A stretch of 41,493 nucleotides of DNA from Bacteroidales bacterium (GCA_017473705.1 JAFUJQ010000009.1:1-41493), one strand, 5' to 3'. Shown: positions 26,136-33,876, numbered from the stretch's first letter. Notes: generated by a model from the sequence alone, not told the origin. Numbers and translations: made by a program.

Positions 26136-27122
26136 ATGATTCAGGAAAACCATATAGACTCTGCCATCAAGGAACTGTTCGGCAATCTTGCTTTCACTCA
26201 GGATCCTCACGGACTATACGACCCACTGAGATACATGATGGAAATAGGCGGAAAGCGCATCCGTCCTAGACTCTGCCTCATAACCTATGCCCTTTACAAA
26301 GAAACATTCGGCGATGAGGTTCTCTATCCGGCGGCCGCCATTGAGGTGTTCCACAGCTTCACACTTATCCACGATGACATCATGGACAAGGCGGACGTAA
26401 GACGCGGAGTGCCGACGGTATACCGCAAATGGGACGAGAACACGGCTATTCTTTCCGGTGACGTAATGTCCATCGAGAGCTATAAGCTGATTGCAAAAGC
26501 ACCGGTGGAAGTGCTTCCAAAGGCGCTGGCACTGTTTTCGAAGACCGCCGCAGAAGTGTGCGAAGGACAGCAGTACGACATGGATTTCGAGGATATGGAT
26601 TTCGTACCTATGGCAGATTATCTGAAGATGATCGGTCTGAAGACGGCAGTCCTCATCGCCTGCTCGGCAAAGATGGGCGCGCTCATTGCAGGCGCATCTG
26701 ACCATGAGGCGGATCTGCTTTATAAATATGGATACGACCTCGGAATCGCATTCCAGATAGCTGACGACTGGCTTGATACCTATGGAGATCCGAAGGTGTT
26801 CGGCAAGGCTATCGGAGGCGATATCCTCAACAACAAGAAGAGCTGGCTGATGACCAGAGCTTTCGAGAAGGCATCAGAAGAAACTCGCGCCAAACTGCTT
26901 GAGGCCATGGCCATGCCGATATCAACAGAGAAAGAGAAGGCAGCGAAGATTGCTGCAGTCAAGGCAATCTACGCAGAACTTAAAGTCGGAGAAGAGGCAA
27001 AACAGGAAATCATCAGGAAGCATAGTCAGTCGCTCTCACATGCCGCAGCCCTTGAGCTGCAGTCTGAAGCATACGAGCTTCTTGAAAATTATGCAAAGAA
27101 TCTGCTTGGAAGAACAAAATAA
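26136..27122 (+). CDS. Short-chain polyprenyl (geranylgeranyl/farnesyl) diphosphate synthase
   Basis: Trans-isoprenyl diphosphate synthase, 328 aa, which condenses isopentenyl diphosphate with allylic diphosphates. It has the first Asp-rich motif DDIMD (80-84), GGKRIRPRL (38-46) upstream, the second motif DDWLD (210-214) and a lysine pair after GGDILNNKKSW. Phe75 sits five residues before the first motif, where long-chain enzymes have a small residue. That suggests a C15-C20 product, but chain length cannot be fixed by eye. It is followed by the U32 gene 55 bases downstream, likely in one transcript. Confidence 0.9.
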   Translation: MIQENHIDSAIKELFGNLAFTQDPHGLYDPLRYMMEIGGKRIRPRLCLITYALYKETFGDEVLYPAAAIEVFHSFTLIHDDIMDKADVRRGVPTVYRKWDENTAILSGDVMSIESYKLIAKAPVEVLPKALALFSKTAAEVCEGQQYDMDFEDMDFVPMADYLKMIGLKTAVLIACSAKMGALIAGASDHEADLLYKYGYDLGIAFQIADDWLDTYGDPKVFGKAIGGDILNNKKSWLMTRAFEKASEETRAKLLEAMAMPISTEKEKAAKIAAVKAIYAELKVGEEAKQEIIRKHSQSLSHAAALELQSEAYELLENYAKNLLGRTK

Positions 27123-27128
27123 TGGAAA

Positions 27129-27161
27129 GATTGCCATGTCGCTACGCTCCTCGCAATGACG
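27129..27161. repeat. Dispersed repeat of the SLRHCEERSD type
   Basis: GATTGCCATGTCGCTACGCT and the bases after it, up to CGCAATGACG, form a short palindromic repeat known from many unrelated genomes. Read on the minus strand it encodes the familiar spurious peptide SLRHCEERSDMAIF. It lies between the prenyl synthase and U32 genes and carries no gene. Confidence 0.75.
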
Positions 27162-27177
27162 GAGGGAGGCAACGGCA

Positions 27178-28521
27178 ATGACTATGATGACAATGGAAAA
27201 AAGAAAACTAGAGATAATGGCCCCTGCAGGCAATTTCGAATGCCTTCATGCGGCAATTCAGGGAGGTGCTGATTCGGTATATTTCGGAGTGGAAAAACTG
27301 AACATGCGTTCGCATTCGGCGAACAACTTCAAAATGACCGACCTGCAGGAGATCGTCGACATATGTTCGAGATATGGAGTGAAGACCTACCTGACCCTCA
27401 ACATAGCGCTCTTCGGAGAAGACCTTGAGGACATGAAGCGCACTCTGGATGCGGCCAAGGCGGCAGGCATCACCGCAGTGATCGCCTCAGACATGGCGGC
27501 AATCATATATGCCCGTCAGATAGGAGTGGAGGTGCATATCTCCACCCAACTGAGCATCTCGAACGCAGAAGCTCTGAGATTCTATGCACAGTTTGCCGAT
27601 GTCATCGTGCTGGCCCGCGAGCTCAATCTCGGACAGGTCAAGGACATCAAGGCCATCATCGACAGGGACCATATCTGCGGACCTTCAGGACGCCTCGTCG
27701 AAATCGAAATGTTCGCCCACGGAGCGCTCTGCATGGCCATTTCAGGCAAGTGCTACCTCAGCCTGCATGAGTACGGAGCATCTGCCAACCGCGGCTCATG
27801 CTACCAGCTCTGCCGCCGCGCATACAAGGTGGAAGACAGGGAGACAGGCATGCAGCTGGAGATTGACAACAAATATATCATGTCACCTAAGGATCTCTGT
27901 ACCATCGAGTTCATGGATAAGATCATAGACGCGGGAGTGACCGTGTTCAAGATCGAGGGACGTGCCCGTTCGGCTGAGTACGTGAAGCGCGTGGCTTCAT
28001 GCTACCGCCGTGCTGCTGACGCAGTCTGCGACGGCACATACACCCCGGAGCTCGGAGCATCATTCAAGTCAGAGCTCGAGGAAGTGTTCAACAGAGGATT
28101 CTGGGACGGATACTACCAGGGAGCGCGCCTCGGCGAGTGGTGCGACGTATACGGAAGCACAGCCACACGCAAGAAGGCTTACTGCGGCAAGATAACCAAC
28201 TGGTTCGGTAAGCTCGGAGTGGCAGAGATTCTTGTGGAGTCAAACACACTCAAGGTTGGAGACAAGATACTTATCATAGGTCCGACATCCGGATGCATCG
28301 AGTACACTGTTCCCGAGATCCGAGTAGACCTGAAACCTGTTCAGGAAGCTGCCAAGGGCACATATTGCTCGATTCCGATCGATTGGAGCAAGGTGGTTCC
28401 GGGAGCACGCGAAGAGGCGCTCAGCCTCTGCGGCGACGGTTGCAGCGAGCAGGCCTGCCGCGCCATCGAGGAAACCCGCCTCCGCCGCAGCGACAAAGTC
28501 TACATCTGGCCGGAAGTCTAG
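27178..28521 (+). CDS. trhP: U32-family protein, TrhP-like tRNA hydroxylation factor
   Basis: Member of the peptidase U32 family, 447 aa. The E. coli TrhP/YegQ branch is needed for prephenate-dependent 5-hydroxyuridine formation in tRNA rather than proteolysis. Landmarks are LEIMAPAGNFECLHAAI, YFGVEKLNMR, the four cysteines Cys185, Cys192, Cys208 and Cys212 (HGALC, GKC, C-x3-C), which fit an iron-sulfur site, and VFKIEGRARSAEYV. A C-terminal beta-barrel-like domain follows from about 330. Several ATGs lie at the start (27178, 27184, 27187, 27193); the first is 8 bases after GGAGG, so I kept it. A strong terminator follows. Confidence 0.87.
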   Translation: MTMMTMEKRKLEIMAPAGNFECLHAAIQGGADSVYFGVEKLNMRSHSANNFKMTDLQEIVDICSRYGVKTYLTLNIALFGEDLEDMKRTLDAAKAAGITAVIASDMAAIIYARQIGVEVHISTQLSISNAEALRFYAQFADVIVLARELNLGQVKDIKAIIDRDHICGPSGRLVEIEMFAHGALCMAISGKCYLSLHEYGASANRGSCYQLCRRAYKVEDRETGMQLEIDNKYIMSPKDLCTIEFMDKIIDAGVTVFKIEGRARSAEYVKRVASCYRRAADAVCDGTYTPELGASFKSELEEVFNRGFWDGYYQGARLGEWCDVYGSTATRKKAYCGKITNWFGKLGVAEILVESNTLKVGDKILIIGPTSGCIEYTVPEIRVDLKPVQEAAKGTYCSIPIDWSKVVPGAREEALSLCGDGCSEQACRAIEETRLRRSDKVYIWPEV

Positions 28522-28544
28522 ACTACTATCCACACAAATAATCA

Positions 28545-28581
28545 CCGCCCGTAGTTTCTCAACTATCGGGCGGTTTTCTCT
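28545..28581 (+). terminator. Terminator after the U32 gene
   Basis: CCGCCCGTAGTT (28545-28556) pairs with AACTATCGGGCGG (28561-28573) with one bulged A and a TCTC loop. A TTTTCTCTT tail follows. It ends the prenyl synthase-U32 transcript. Confidence 0.85.
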
Positions 28582-28649
28582 TCTCATCTTAAAACAGGCC
28601 ATTTCATGAGGATAATGCGACAAATCTCCTCTTCACAAGAGCCGCAGAT

Positions 28650-28757
28650 GTGCCTGGAGGTCAAAATCACTGACCTTCAAGCACACATACAGGCCCCACA
28701 GCTATGCCAGAATAGGACCAGCGTGCTCGGTGGTCGGAGAAAATGACCACCAGGCAC
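28650..28757. repeat. 108-bp element with 14-bp terminal inverted repeats (MITE-like)
   Basis: GTGCCTGGAGGTCA (28650-28663) and TGACCACCAGGCAC (28744-28757) are inverted copies with 13 of 14 matches. Each end can also fold alone (AGGTCA with TGACCT; GGTGGTC with GACCACC), so the whole can form a cruciform. No target-site duplication is obvious. Whether it is mobile is unknown. Confidence 0.45.
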
Positions 28758-28790
28758 ATTGATGGGAAATCCACTTGCTCATAGACAAAC

Positions 28791-28962
28791 TTACTCATCA
28801 AAAAGGTAATTTATCCATGAATCCTTATAATACCCTGCCCAATATCGTTCATAGTGGTAACATTTATTCCATTCTGACTCTGGTTGTTTCAATAGATATT
28901 GAATAAGCCACTCGTCGTCATTTTCCTGCTAAAATCAGCAGAGATTTCTTCCATTTACTCAT
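28791..28962 (-). pseudogene. Possible small-gene remnant, frameshifted
   Basis: An ATG at 28962 opens MSKWKKSLLILAGK and then TGA (28918-28920). In a second frame (28928 down to TAA at 28791) the sequence reads DDEWLIQYLLKQPESEW and continues to DSWINYLFDE. The acidic and Trp/Tyr-rich composition looks like real protein, and a single +1 shift at the AAAA run would join both parts into about 58 aa. I do not recognise the family. It could also be chance. Confidence 0.35.
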
Positions 28963-29011
28963 AAGTAAAGATTTTTTCCGTCGCAAGACTCACAGATTCG
29001 GCTGTGGATAT

Positions 29012-29101
29012 AAAAAGACGTGGGAGTCTGTACTCTGCTCATCCTACATTCGGGCCTTCGCATTGCCTATTAGCAAGGATAAGCAACAGCTAGCCCACGT
29101 C
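29012..29101 (-). ncRNA. Candidate structured RNA ending in an intrinsic terminator
   Basis: On the minus strand an outer 8-bp stem (29094-29101 with 29017-29024) encloses an 8-bp stem with one G:T pair (29077-29084 with 29037-29044). That stem carries an inner TTGC/GCAA stem (29063-29066, 29073-29076) and a small GAGT/ACTC stem (29024-29027, 29032-29035). The outer stem is followed directly by five T. No coding frame crosses it. It resembles a short structured RNA or the aptamer/terminator of an attenuator, but I know no family that matches. Confidence 0.4.
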
Positions 29102-29168
29102 AGATGAATATACAATACTCCCATGTAGAAACATGGTGCATGAATATACACCGAAAAAAGAAAAATGT

Positions 29169-29197
29169 GACGAAAATCGCCTATTTGGGACGAATGA
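29169..29197. promoter_or_regulatory. Paired GACGAA repeat upstream of the Rpn gene
   Basis: GACGAAAAT (29169-29177) and GACGAATGA (29189-29197) are 20 bp apart start to start and closely resemble the pair at 17233-17262, including the following CCGG versus TCGG. They lie about 100 bases before the rpn ATG. A GAACTTTG box (29264-29271) is a weak -7 candidate. Confidence 0.4.
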
Positions 29198-29298
29198 CCG
29201 GAATTATAAAATTCGTAAACGAAGGTTTTTCTTTATTTTACATAGTCTGTGGCAATTACTCCCGAACTTTGCGCATGTAAACTTTTAAACAGATCAAC

Positions 29299-30267
29299 AT
29301 GAGCGAAAGATTCGTAGAGAAGAGGACGGGAAGTCAAAGCAGGGAGTATGCCAACCTGCTCTGTGACTTCATGTTCAAGAGGATGTTCGGCAGCGAGGCG
29401 AACAAGGATGTGCTGATTTGGTTCCTGAACATGGTGCTGGAAGATGTCGACATCGTGGATGTCAGTTTCATTCCGACAGAGCACCAGGGACTGACGGAGG
29501 AGGACAGGAAGGTGATATTCGACATCTCCTGCACATGCAGCGACGGGAAGACCTTCATCATCGAGATGCAGAAGGGATACCAGAAGTATTTCAGGGAAAG
29601 GGCGCTGTACTACACCACCTATCCGATCAATGCACAGGGAAGAGAGGCCCGGGACCGCTTCGAGGCGGAGAGGTTGGAGGGGGTAGCAGCTGACAGGTTC
29701 AACTGGGACTATAACCTGAAACCGGTCATAGTGGTAGCACTGCTTGACTTCCAGTTCCGGCATTCGGAGGAATGGCCCAAGGAAAAGTTCCATTCGTCAT
29801 ACAGGCTGCTGGAGGATGTCGTTCACGAGCAGATGACTGACGCCATCAGGTTTGTCTTCCTTGAACTGGGAAGGTTCAAGAAGCGCATCTCAGAGCTGGA
29901 GACCGTGTTTGAGAAATGGATTTATCTGCTGAAGAACATGCACAGGATGACGGAAATTCCTCCGGAATTTTCGGAACCGATGTTCGAGCGCTTGTTTTTG
30001 CTGGCGGAAATTGGTAATTTTACACCCGACGAGATGAGGCAATACTATAATTCATTGGAGAACATGGGCGACTACGACAACATAATCCACACAGCGCAGG
30101 AAGAAGCCGAGAAGCGAGGACTAGAAAAAGGACTCGCCAGAGGACGGGTCGAGGGACGGACGGAAGCACAAGTAGATATGGCGAGGAAGCTGAAGGCTTT
30201 AGGAGTTGATATCGACACAATCATTGAGGCAACAGGCATGGACAGAGATGCCATAGCCGACATGTAA
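29299..30267 (+). CDS. Rpn-family PD-(D/E)XK nuclease / putative transposase
   Basis: Member of the recombination-promoting nuclease (Rpn, PDDEXK_2) family, 322 aa. The nuclease core includes LLCDFMFKRMFGSEANKD (20-37), Asp75 (FDISC) and Glu89-x-Gln91 (IIEMQ), matching the D...ExQ active site. Then comes RERALYYTTYPINAQG. The C-terminal part from about 260 is charged and helical (EKRGLEKGLARGRVEGR), ending MDRDAIADM. Family members cut DNA, raise recombination and in E. coli can act in phage defence, controlled by a short product from an internal start. An in-frame ATG at 30064 would give a 67-aa C-terminal product. The gene stands alone after a structured noncoding region, which suggests an accessory insertion. 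Confidence 0.87.
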   Translation: MSERFVEKRTGSQSREYANLLCDFMFKRMFGSEANKDVLIWFLNMVLEDVDIVDVSFIPTEHQGLTEEDRKVIFDISCTCSDGKTFIIEMQKGYQKYFRERALYYTTYPINAQGREARDRFEAERLEGVAADRFNWDYNLKPVIVVALLDFQFRHSEEWPKEKFHSSYRLLEDVVHEQMTDAIRFVFLELGRFKKRISELETVFEKWIYLLKNMHRMTEIPPEFSEPMFERLFLLAEIGNFTPDEMRQYYNSLENMGDYDNIIHTAQEEAEKRGLEKGLARGRVEGRTEAQVDMARKLKALGVDIDTIIEATGMDRDAIADM

Positions 30268-30312
30268 CCCAAATGTAACAGACAGGTCTGAAATCCCACT
30301 CGGAACTATTGT

Positions 30313-30966
30313 CTAGACAAAAAGTTCGCGGAGGACTTTGAGGGAGTTTATGTTCACTGCCGATTCGGTATGGAACTCTATGTAGCGGAGGATTTCCTCC
30401 GCTATTTCGTTTCTGACCGGTCCGGTGAGAGGGATGAGCATGGAGTCAGCGAACGGCAGTTTCATGAACTGCTCGACTACGGCGTAATGGTCTCCCACGA
30501 AGGGGAGGAGGTCCTTGGCCTCCGGGCTGAAGCCCAGGGCTATGGTGAGCTCGAGGAGGAAGCGTATGTGGAAGTTGCTGAAGTCTTCCTGCATGGCGTC
30601 AAGAAGAAGAATGTTCTTTTCGCACCATTCATACAGACCCTGTTCATAGGCTCCTTCGCGGACAATCCTGAAGAGCACCTCGCTCATGAACATGGTGATG
30701 GAATTCTTATAGACACTGTTCCTTATGCCCATCAGCGGATGGCGAGCCACAAGGTCCTTTGCTATATACAACGTTGATTTTGAACTTTCTACGACATCAG
30801 CCTCCAGAAGTGTCAATGGGAGAAACAGGGACATGTTGGACTTCTTTCCGACACCGCGTATAAGAAAGCTTCGCCGCCCATAATCCCTGGAAAGAGTATG
30901 GACGACGAGCGAATTTTCACCGAACTTGGTGGTATGTAGAACTATCAGTTCTGTGTCTTTAACCAT
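30313..30966 (-). CDS. recO: DNA repair protein RecO
   Basis: RecFOR-pathway protein that loads RecA on SSB-coated DNA. It is 217 aa, slightly shorter than E. coli RecO (242). The N-terminal OB fold shows TELIVLHTTKFGENSLVVHTL and YGRRSFLIRGVGKK, followed by a helical C-terminal domain (LLELTIALGF). Only one cysteine is seen, so no zinc site as in Deinococcus RecO. Its start overlaps the 3' end of rdgB by 22 bases, so the two are translationally linked. It is convergent with the Rpn gene (45-base gap, no clear terminator). Confidence 0.9.
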   Translation of the reverse strand: MVKDTELIVLHTTKFGENSLVVHTLSRDYGRRSFLIRGVGKKSNMSLFLPLTLLEADVVESSKSTLYIAKDLVARHPLMGIRNSVYKNSITMFMSEVLFRIVREGAYEQGLYEWCEKNILLLDAMQEDFSNFHIRFLLELTIALGFSPEAKDLLPFVGDHYAVVEQFMKLPFADSMLIPLTGPVRNEIAEEILRYIEFHTESAVNINSLKVLRELFV

Positions 30967-31574
30967 TCTGCCATGGCGCGGAGCGCCTTTCCTCTGTGAG
31001 ATATGTCGTTCTTCTGCTCCTCTGTTATGTCAGCAAGGGTGAGTCCCGGATATTCATCTGCAATGAAGATCGGATCATATCCGAATCCGCCGTTGCCTGA
31101 CTTCTCACGGGCGATAACGCCCTCCAGAGTTCCTTCGAACATCTTTATCTGGCCGTCAATTATCAGAGTGATGACACTCTTGAACCTGGCTCTTCTGGAC
31201 ACCTTCCTGACCTTGAGTCCGAGCGACTCGGCCATCCTCGCCTCGCCCTCAAGGACAGCGAGCTCGTAGAGAACCTTGTCCATATTCTTGTTGAAGTCCT
31301 TGTCGTCTCCGGCATACCTTGCAGTATATACTCCCGGAGCGCCTCCGAGGGCGTCTACTTCGAGTCCCGTATCGTCTGCAAAACAGTTGCATCCGAGTTT
31401 GTCATATAAATATTGAGCCTTTTGCAAAGAATTGGCTCTCAATGTCTTTCCTGTCTCTGGAATATCTTCAGTAATACCTACCTGCGCGAGGGAAACGAGC
31501 TCAAAGCCCTCGCCCAAAATCTCTGATGCTTCACGCAGTTTGCCAACATTGCCCGTTGCAAATACTATTTTCAT
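30945..31574 (-). CDS. rdgB: dITP/XTP pyrophosphatase (Ham1/RdgB)
   Basis: Removes non-canonical purine nucleotides (dITP, XTP) from the pool. From the ATG at 31574 it is 209 aa. It has FATGNVGKLREA at the start (family NTP-binding SHR/K site), CFADDTGLEVDALGGAPGVY with the catalytic Asp pair, GFGYDPIF and SHRGKALRAM. The frame extends to 31670, but that part overlaps the divergent promoter and has no family similarity. It is first in an rdgB-recO transcript. Confidence 0.94.
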   Translation of the reverse strand: MKIVFATGNVGKLREASEILGEGFELVSLAQVGITEDIPETGKTLRANSLQKAQYLYDKLGCNCFADDTGLEVDALGGAPGVYTARYAGDDKDFNKNMDKVLYELAVLEGEARMAESLGLKVRKVSRRARFKSVITLIIDGQIKMFEGTLEGVIAREKSGNGGFGYDPIFIADEYPGLTLADITEEQKNDISHRGKALRAMAEWLKTQN

Positions 31575-31610
31575 CATAAAACTGCTTCTTATTACTACTA
31601 TTAACCGCTG

Positions 31611-31638
31611 CAAAGGTAAAAAAATATTTCTACTTTTG
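31611..31638. promoter_or_regulatory. Interleaved divergent promoters of rdgB and the S41 protease
   Basis: The minus strand TACCTTTG (31618-31611) faces rdgB and the plus strand TACTTTTG (31631-31638) faces the protease. Both match TAnnTTTG. They overlap each other's upstream region, so use of one may block the other. The plus-strand box ends only 4 bases before the protease ATG, implying a leaderless or nearly leaderless mRNA. Confidence 0.6.
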
Positions 31639-31642
31639 TAGT

Positions 31643-33247
31643 ATGAGAAAATTATATACCATAGCGGCAATCGCCGTAACTTTTTTTGCTGCAGTAACTG
31701 CAGATGGACAGTCTAAAAGCTTCAGACTCGGCAAGTGGACCGAGATTCATAATGCCATTGTGCGCGAGCTCAACCGCTCGTATGTGGATTCGCTCCCTGT
31801 GGACAGGATCATGAGGGCAGGCGTGGATGCCATGCTCAAGGAACTTGATCCATATACAGTATATATTCCTGAAGAAGAGAATGAAGATCTCCAGATGATG
31901 CTTTCAAACACATATGGAGGCATCGGAGCCATCATCCATAAGACCAAGGACAGCAATGTCATCATAAACGAGCCGTATGCAGACTCCCCTGCAAGCAAGG
32001 CGGGCCTTGTCTGCGGCGATGAAATCATCACCATTGACGGTGTCCAGGCCAAGGGACTCGAAATCAAGGAAAGCACCGACAGAATGAAGGGAAAGCCGGG
32101 CACGACCGTCGTGTTCAAGGTAAAGAAGGCGCGCACAGGCGACACGCTCGACGTGCCTGTAGTACGTGAAAGAATCCATATGCCGGACGTTGAGTACGCA
32201 GCTATGTTGGATGACACCACAGGATACCTTCTCCTCGGAGGATTCACAGAAAACGTGGGTCAGGACGTGAGGAACAAGTTCATAGAACTCAAAAAGCAAG
32301 GCATGAAGAGATTCGTTCTCGACCTGCGCGGCAACGGCGGCGGACTCATGGGCGAAGCTGTAAACATACTGTCCATCTTCCTGCCGAAAGGCTCGCTTGC
32401 TGTGTCTTCAAAGGGCAACAACGAGGGGTCACTGATAGAATACCATACCACATCAGAGCCGGTTGACACCGAAATGCCGATCATAGTCCTGATCGATTCC
32501 GGTTCCGCATCTGCGTCTGAAATCGTTGCCGGAGGCATCCAGGACCACGACAGAGGCGTAATCATGGGCACACGCAGCTACGGAAAGGGACTTGTCCAGT
32601 CCATCCGTCCTCTCCCATATAACGGTCAGATGAAGGTCACTACTGCAAAATACTACACTCCGAGCGGCCGCTGCGTACAGGCTATCGACTACAGCAACCG
32701 CAATGATGACGGCAGTGTCGGACACATCCCCGACTCGCTCACCAAGGAATTCAAGACAGCGTCCGGAAGGACCGTACGCGACGGTGGCGGCATCACTCCG
32801 GATGTGGTGATCAAGCCTAAGGAATACAGCAGGCTTGTTTATGCGCTCGTGTTAGGCGGCGTCATCGACCAGTATGTCATTGACTACAGCCGCAAGCACG
32901 ACAGTCTCCCTGCAGTGGACGAGTTCCACTACTTGGATCCGGATTTCGAGGACTTCGTGAAGTTCGCGAAGACACAGGAGTTCGACTACAGAAGCAGCGC
33001 GAAGACTCTTTACGACCAGATGAAGAAGGAACTGGAGAAGGACGGACTTGCGGAGTCTATGAAAGACGAGCTCACTGCTCTTGAAAAGTCACTCGATATG
33101 GACAAGGAGAAATTTCTAAGGCTCAAGAAGGACGAGATCATCCCGTTCATCGAGGAGGAGCTGGCAGTACGTTACTGGTTCCAGGAGGCAGGCATCAAGG
33201 TTCGTCTCCGCTATGATGATCAGCTTAAAGAAGCATTGAAGAAATGA
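31643..33247 (+). CDS. S41-family C-terminal processing protease (CtpA/Prc-like)
   Basis: Periplasmic or outer-envelope serine protease, 534 aa. It has a signal peptide (about 1-22), an N-terminal helical region, a PDZ domain (about 90-165; TYGGIGAII, PASKAGLVCGDEIITIDG), then the S41 core with LDLRGNGGGL, the Ser motif DSGSASASE (285-293) and the general-base Lys315 in SYGKGLVQ. A long C-terminal helical extension follows (about 400-534), as common in Bacteroidota CtpA proteins. Its stop overlaps the start of the HAD gene by 4 bases (ATGA), so they are coupled. Physiological substrate unknown. Confidence 0.92.
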   Translation: MRKLYTIAAIAVTFFAAVTADGQSKSFRLGKWTEIHNAIVRELNRSYVDSLPVDRIMRAGVDAMLKELDPYTVYIPEEENEDLQMMLSNTYGGIGAIIHKTKDSNVIINEPYADSPASKAGLVCGDEIITIDGVQAKGLEIKESTDRMKGKPGTTVVFKVKKARTGDTLDVPVVRERIHMPDVEYAAMLDDTTGYLLLGGFTENVGQDVRNKFIELKKQGMKRFVLDLRGNGGGLMGEAVNILSIFLPKGSLAVSSKGNNEGSLIEYHTTSEPVDTEMPIIVLIDSGSASASEIVAGGIQDHDRGVIMGTRSYGKGLVQSIRPLPYNGQMKVTTAKYYTPSGRCVQAIDYSNRNDDGSVGHIPDSLTKEFKTASGRTVRDGGGITPDVVIKPKEYSRLVYALVLGGVIDQYVIDYSRKHDSLPAVDEFHYLDPDFEDFVKFAKTQEFDYRSSAKTLYDQMKKELEKDGLAESMKDELTALEKSLDMDKEKFLRLKKDEIIPFIEEELAVRYWFQEAGIKVRLRYDDQLKEALKK

Positions 33248-33876
33248 TTATATTGTTCGACTTCGACGGCGTGATCGTCGACACCGAAAGCCAGTACACC
33301 ATCTTCTGGGACAAGATGGGAAAGGAGTATCTGGGAGCTGAGAATTTCGGCATGACCATCAAGGGACAGACACTGAAGCAGATATTCGGCAAATATTTCG
33401 ACGGGATGCTCAAGGAGCAGGAGGAGATTGTCCCTCAGCTTGACAGTTTCGAGTCTCAGATGTCATATGAATACATGCCAGGATTCCTTGAATTCATCAC
33501 AGAAATCAAGTCTGCATGCATTCCGACAGCCATAGTGACAAGCTCGAATGACGACAAGATGGCTCATGCATTCCGTACACATCCGGAGCTGCCGGAACTT
33601 GTGGACGCTATCCTCACCAGCGAGCATTTCTCCAAATCCAAACCTGATCCGGAGTGCTTCATCAAGGGCATGGAAGTGCTCAAAGGGACTCCGGAAAGCA
33701 CTATAGTATTCGAAGATTCGCTCCACGGAGTCAACGCCGGCCGCGCGTCCGGTACAAAGGTGATAGGTCTTGCGACAACAAACAAGAGCGAGGTGCTGAC
33801 CCCGCTCTGCGATATGGTGATAAACGATTTCACTGAAATTTCCCTGAAAGACATCACTGCATTGTTGCAGCAGTAA
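33244..33876 (+). CDS. HAD-superfamily phosphatase/phosphomutase (subfamily IA)
   Basis: Cytoplasmic haloacid-dehalogenase family hydrolase, 210 aa. Motif I is FDFDGVIVDTE with nucleophile Asp6 and acid/base Asp8; motif II is the Thr/Ser in IVTSSN; motif III is Lys in SKSKPDPECF; motif IV is VFEDSLHGVNAG. A helical cap follows motif I, as in beta-phosphoglucomutase and related sugar-phosphate phosphatases. The exact substrate cannot be told. Translationally coupled to the protease by an ATGA overlap. Its 3' end overlaps the convergent atpG by 23 bases. Confidence 0.88.
   Translation: MIILFDFDGVIVDTESQYTIFWDKMGKEYLGAENFGMTIKGQTLKQIFGKYFDGMLKEQEEIVPQLDSFESQMSYEYMPGFLEFITEIKSACIPTAIVTSSNDDKMAHAFRTHPELPELVDAILTSEHFSKSKPDPECFIKGMEVLKGTPESTIVFEDSLHGVNAGRASGTKVIGLATTNKSEVLTPLCDMVINDFTEISLKDITALLQQ

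Larger units (their letters stand above)
28582..29298. other. 717-bp noncoding stretch with several structured elements
   Basis: No intact gene is visible. It contains a 108-bp element with 14-bp terminal inverted repeats (28650-28757), a frameshifted small coding remnant on the minus strand (28791-28962), a multi-stem element ending in a T-run (29012-29101), a perfect hairpin (29121-29136), two TGTATATTCAT repeats near 29104 and 29139, and paired GACGAA repeats (29169-29197) before the Rpn gene. Confidence 0.6.

Noticed and set aside
28950-28980. TTTACT-CATA-AGTAAA followed by a T-run on the plus strand, looking like a terminator
   Set aside because: A-T-only short stem with no plus-strand gene in front of it apart from the U32 gene, which already has a strong terminator at 28545.
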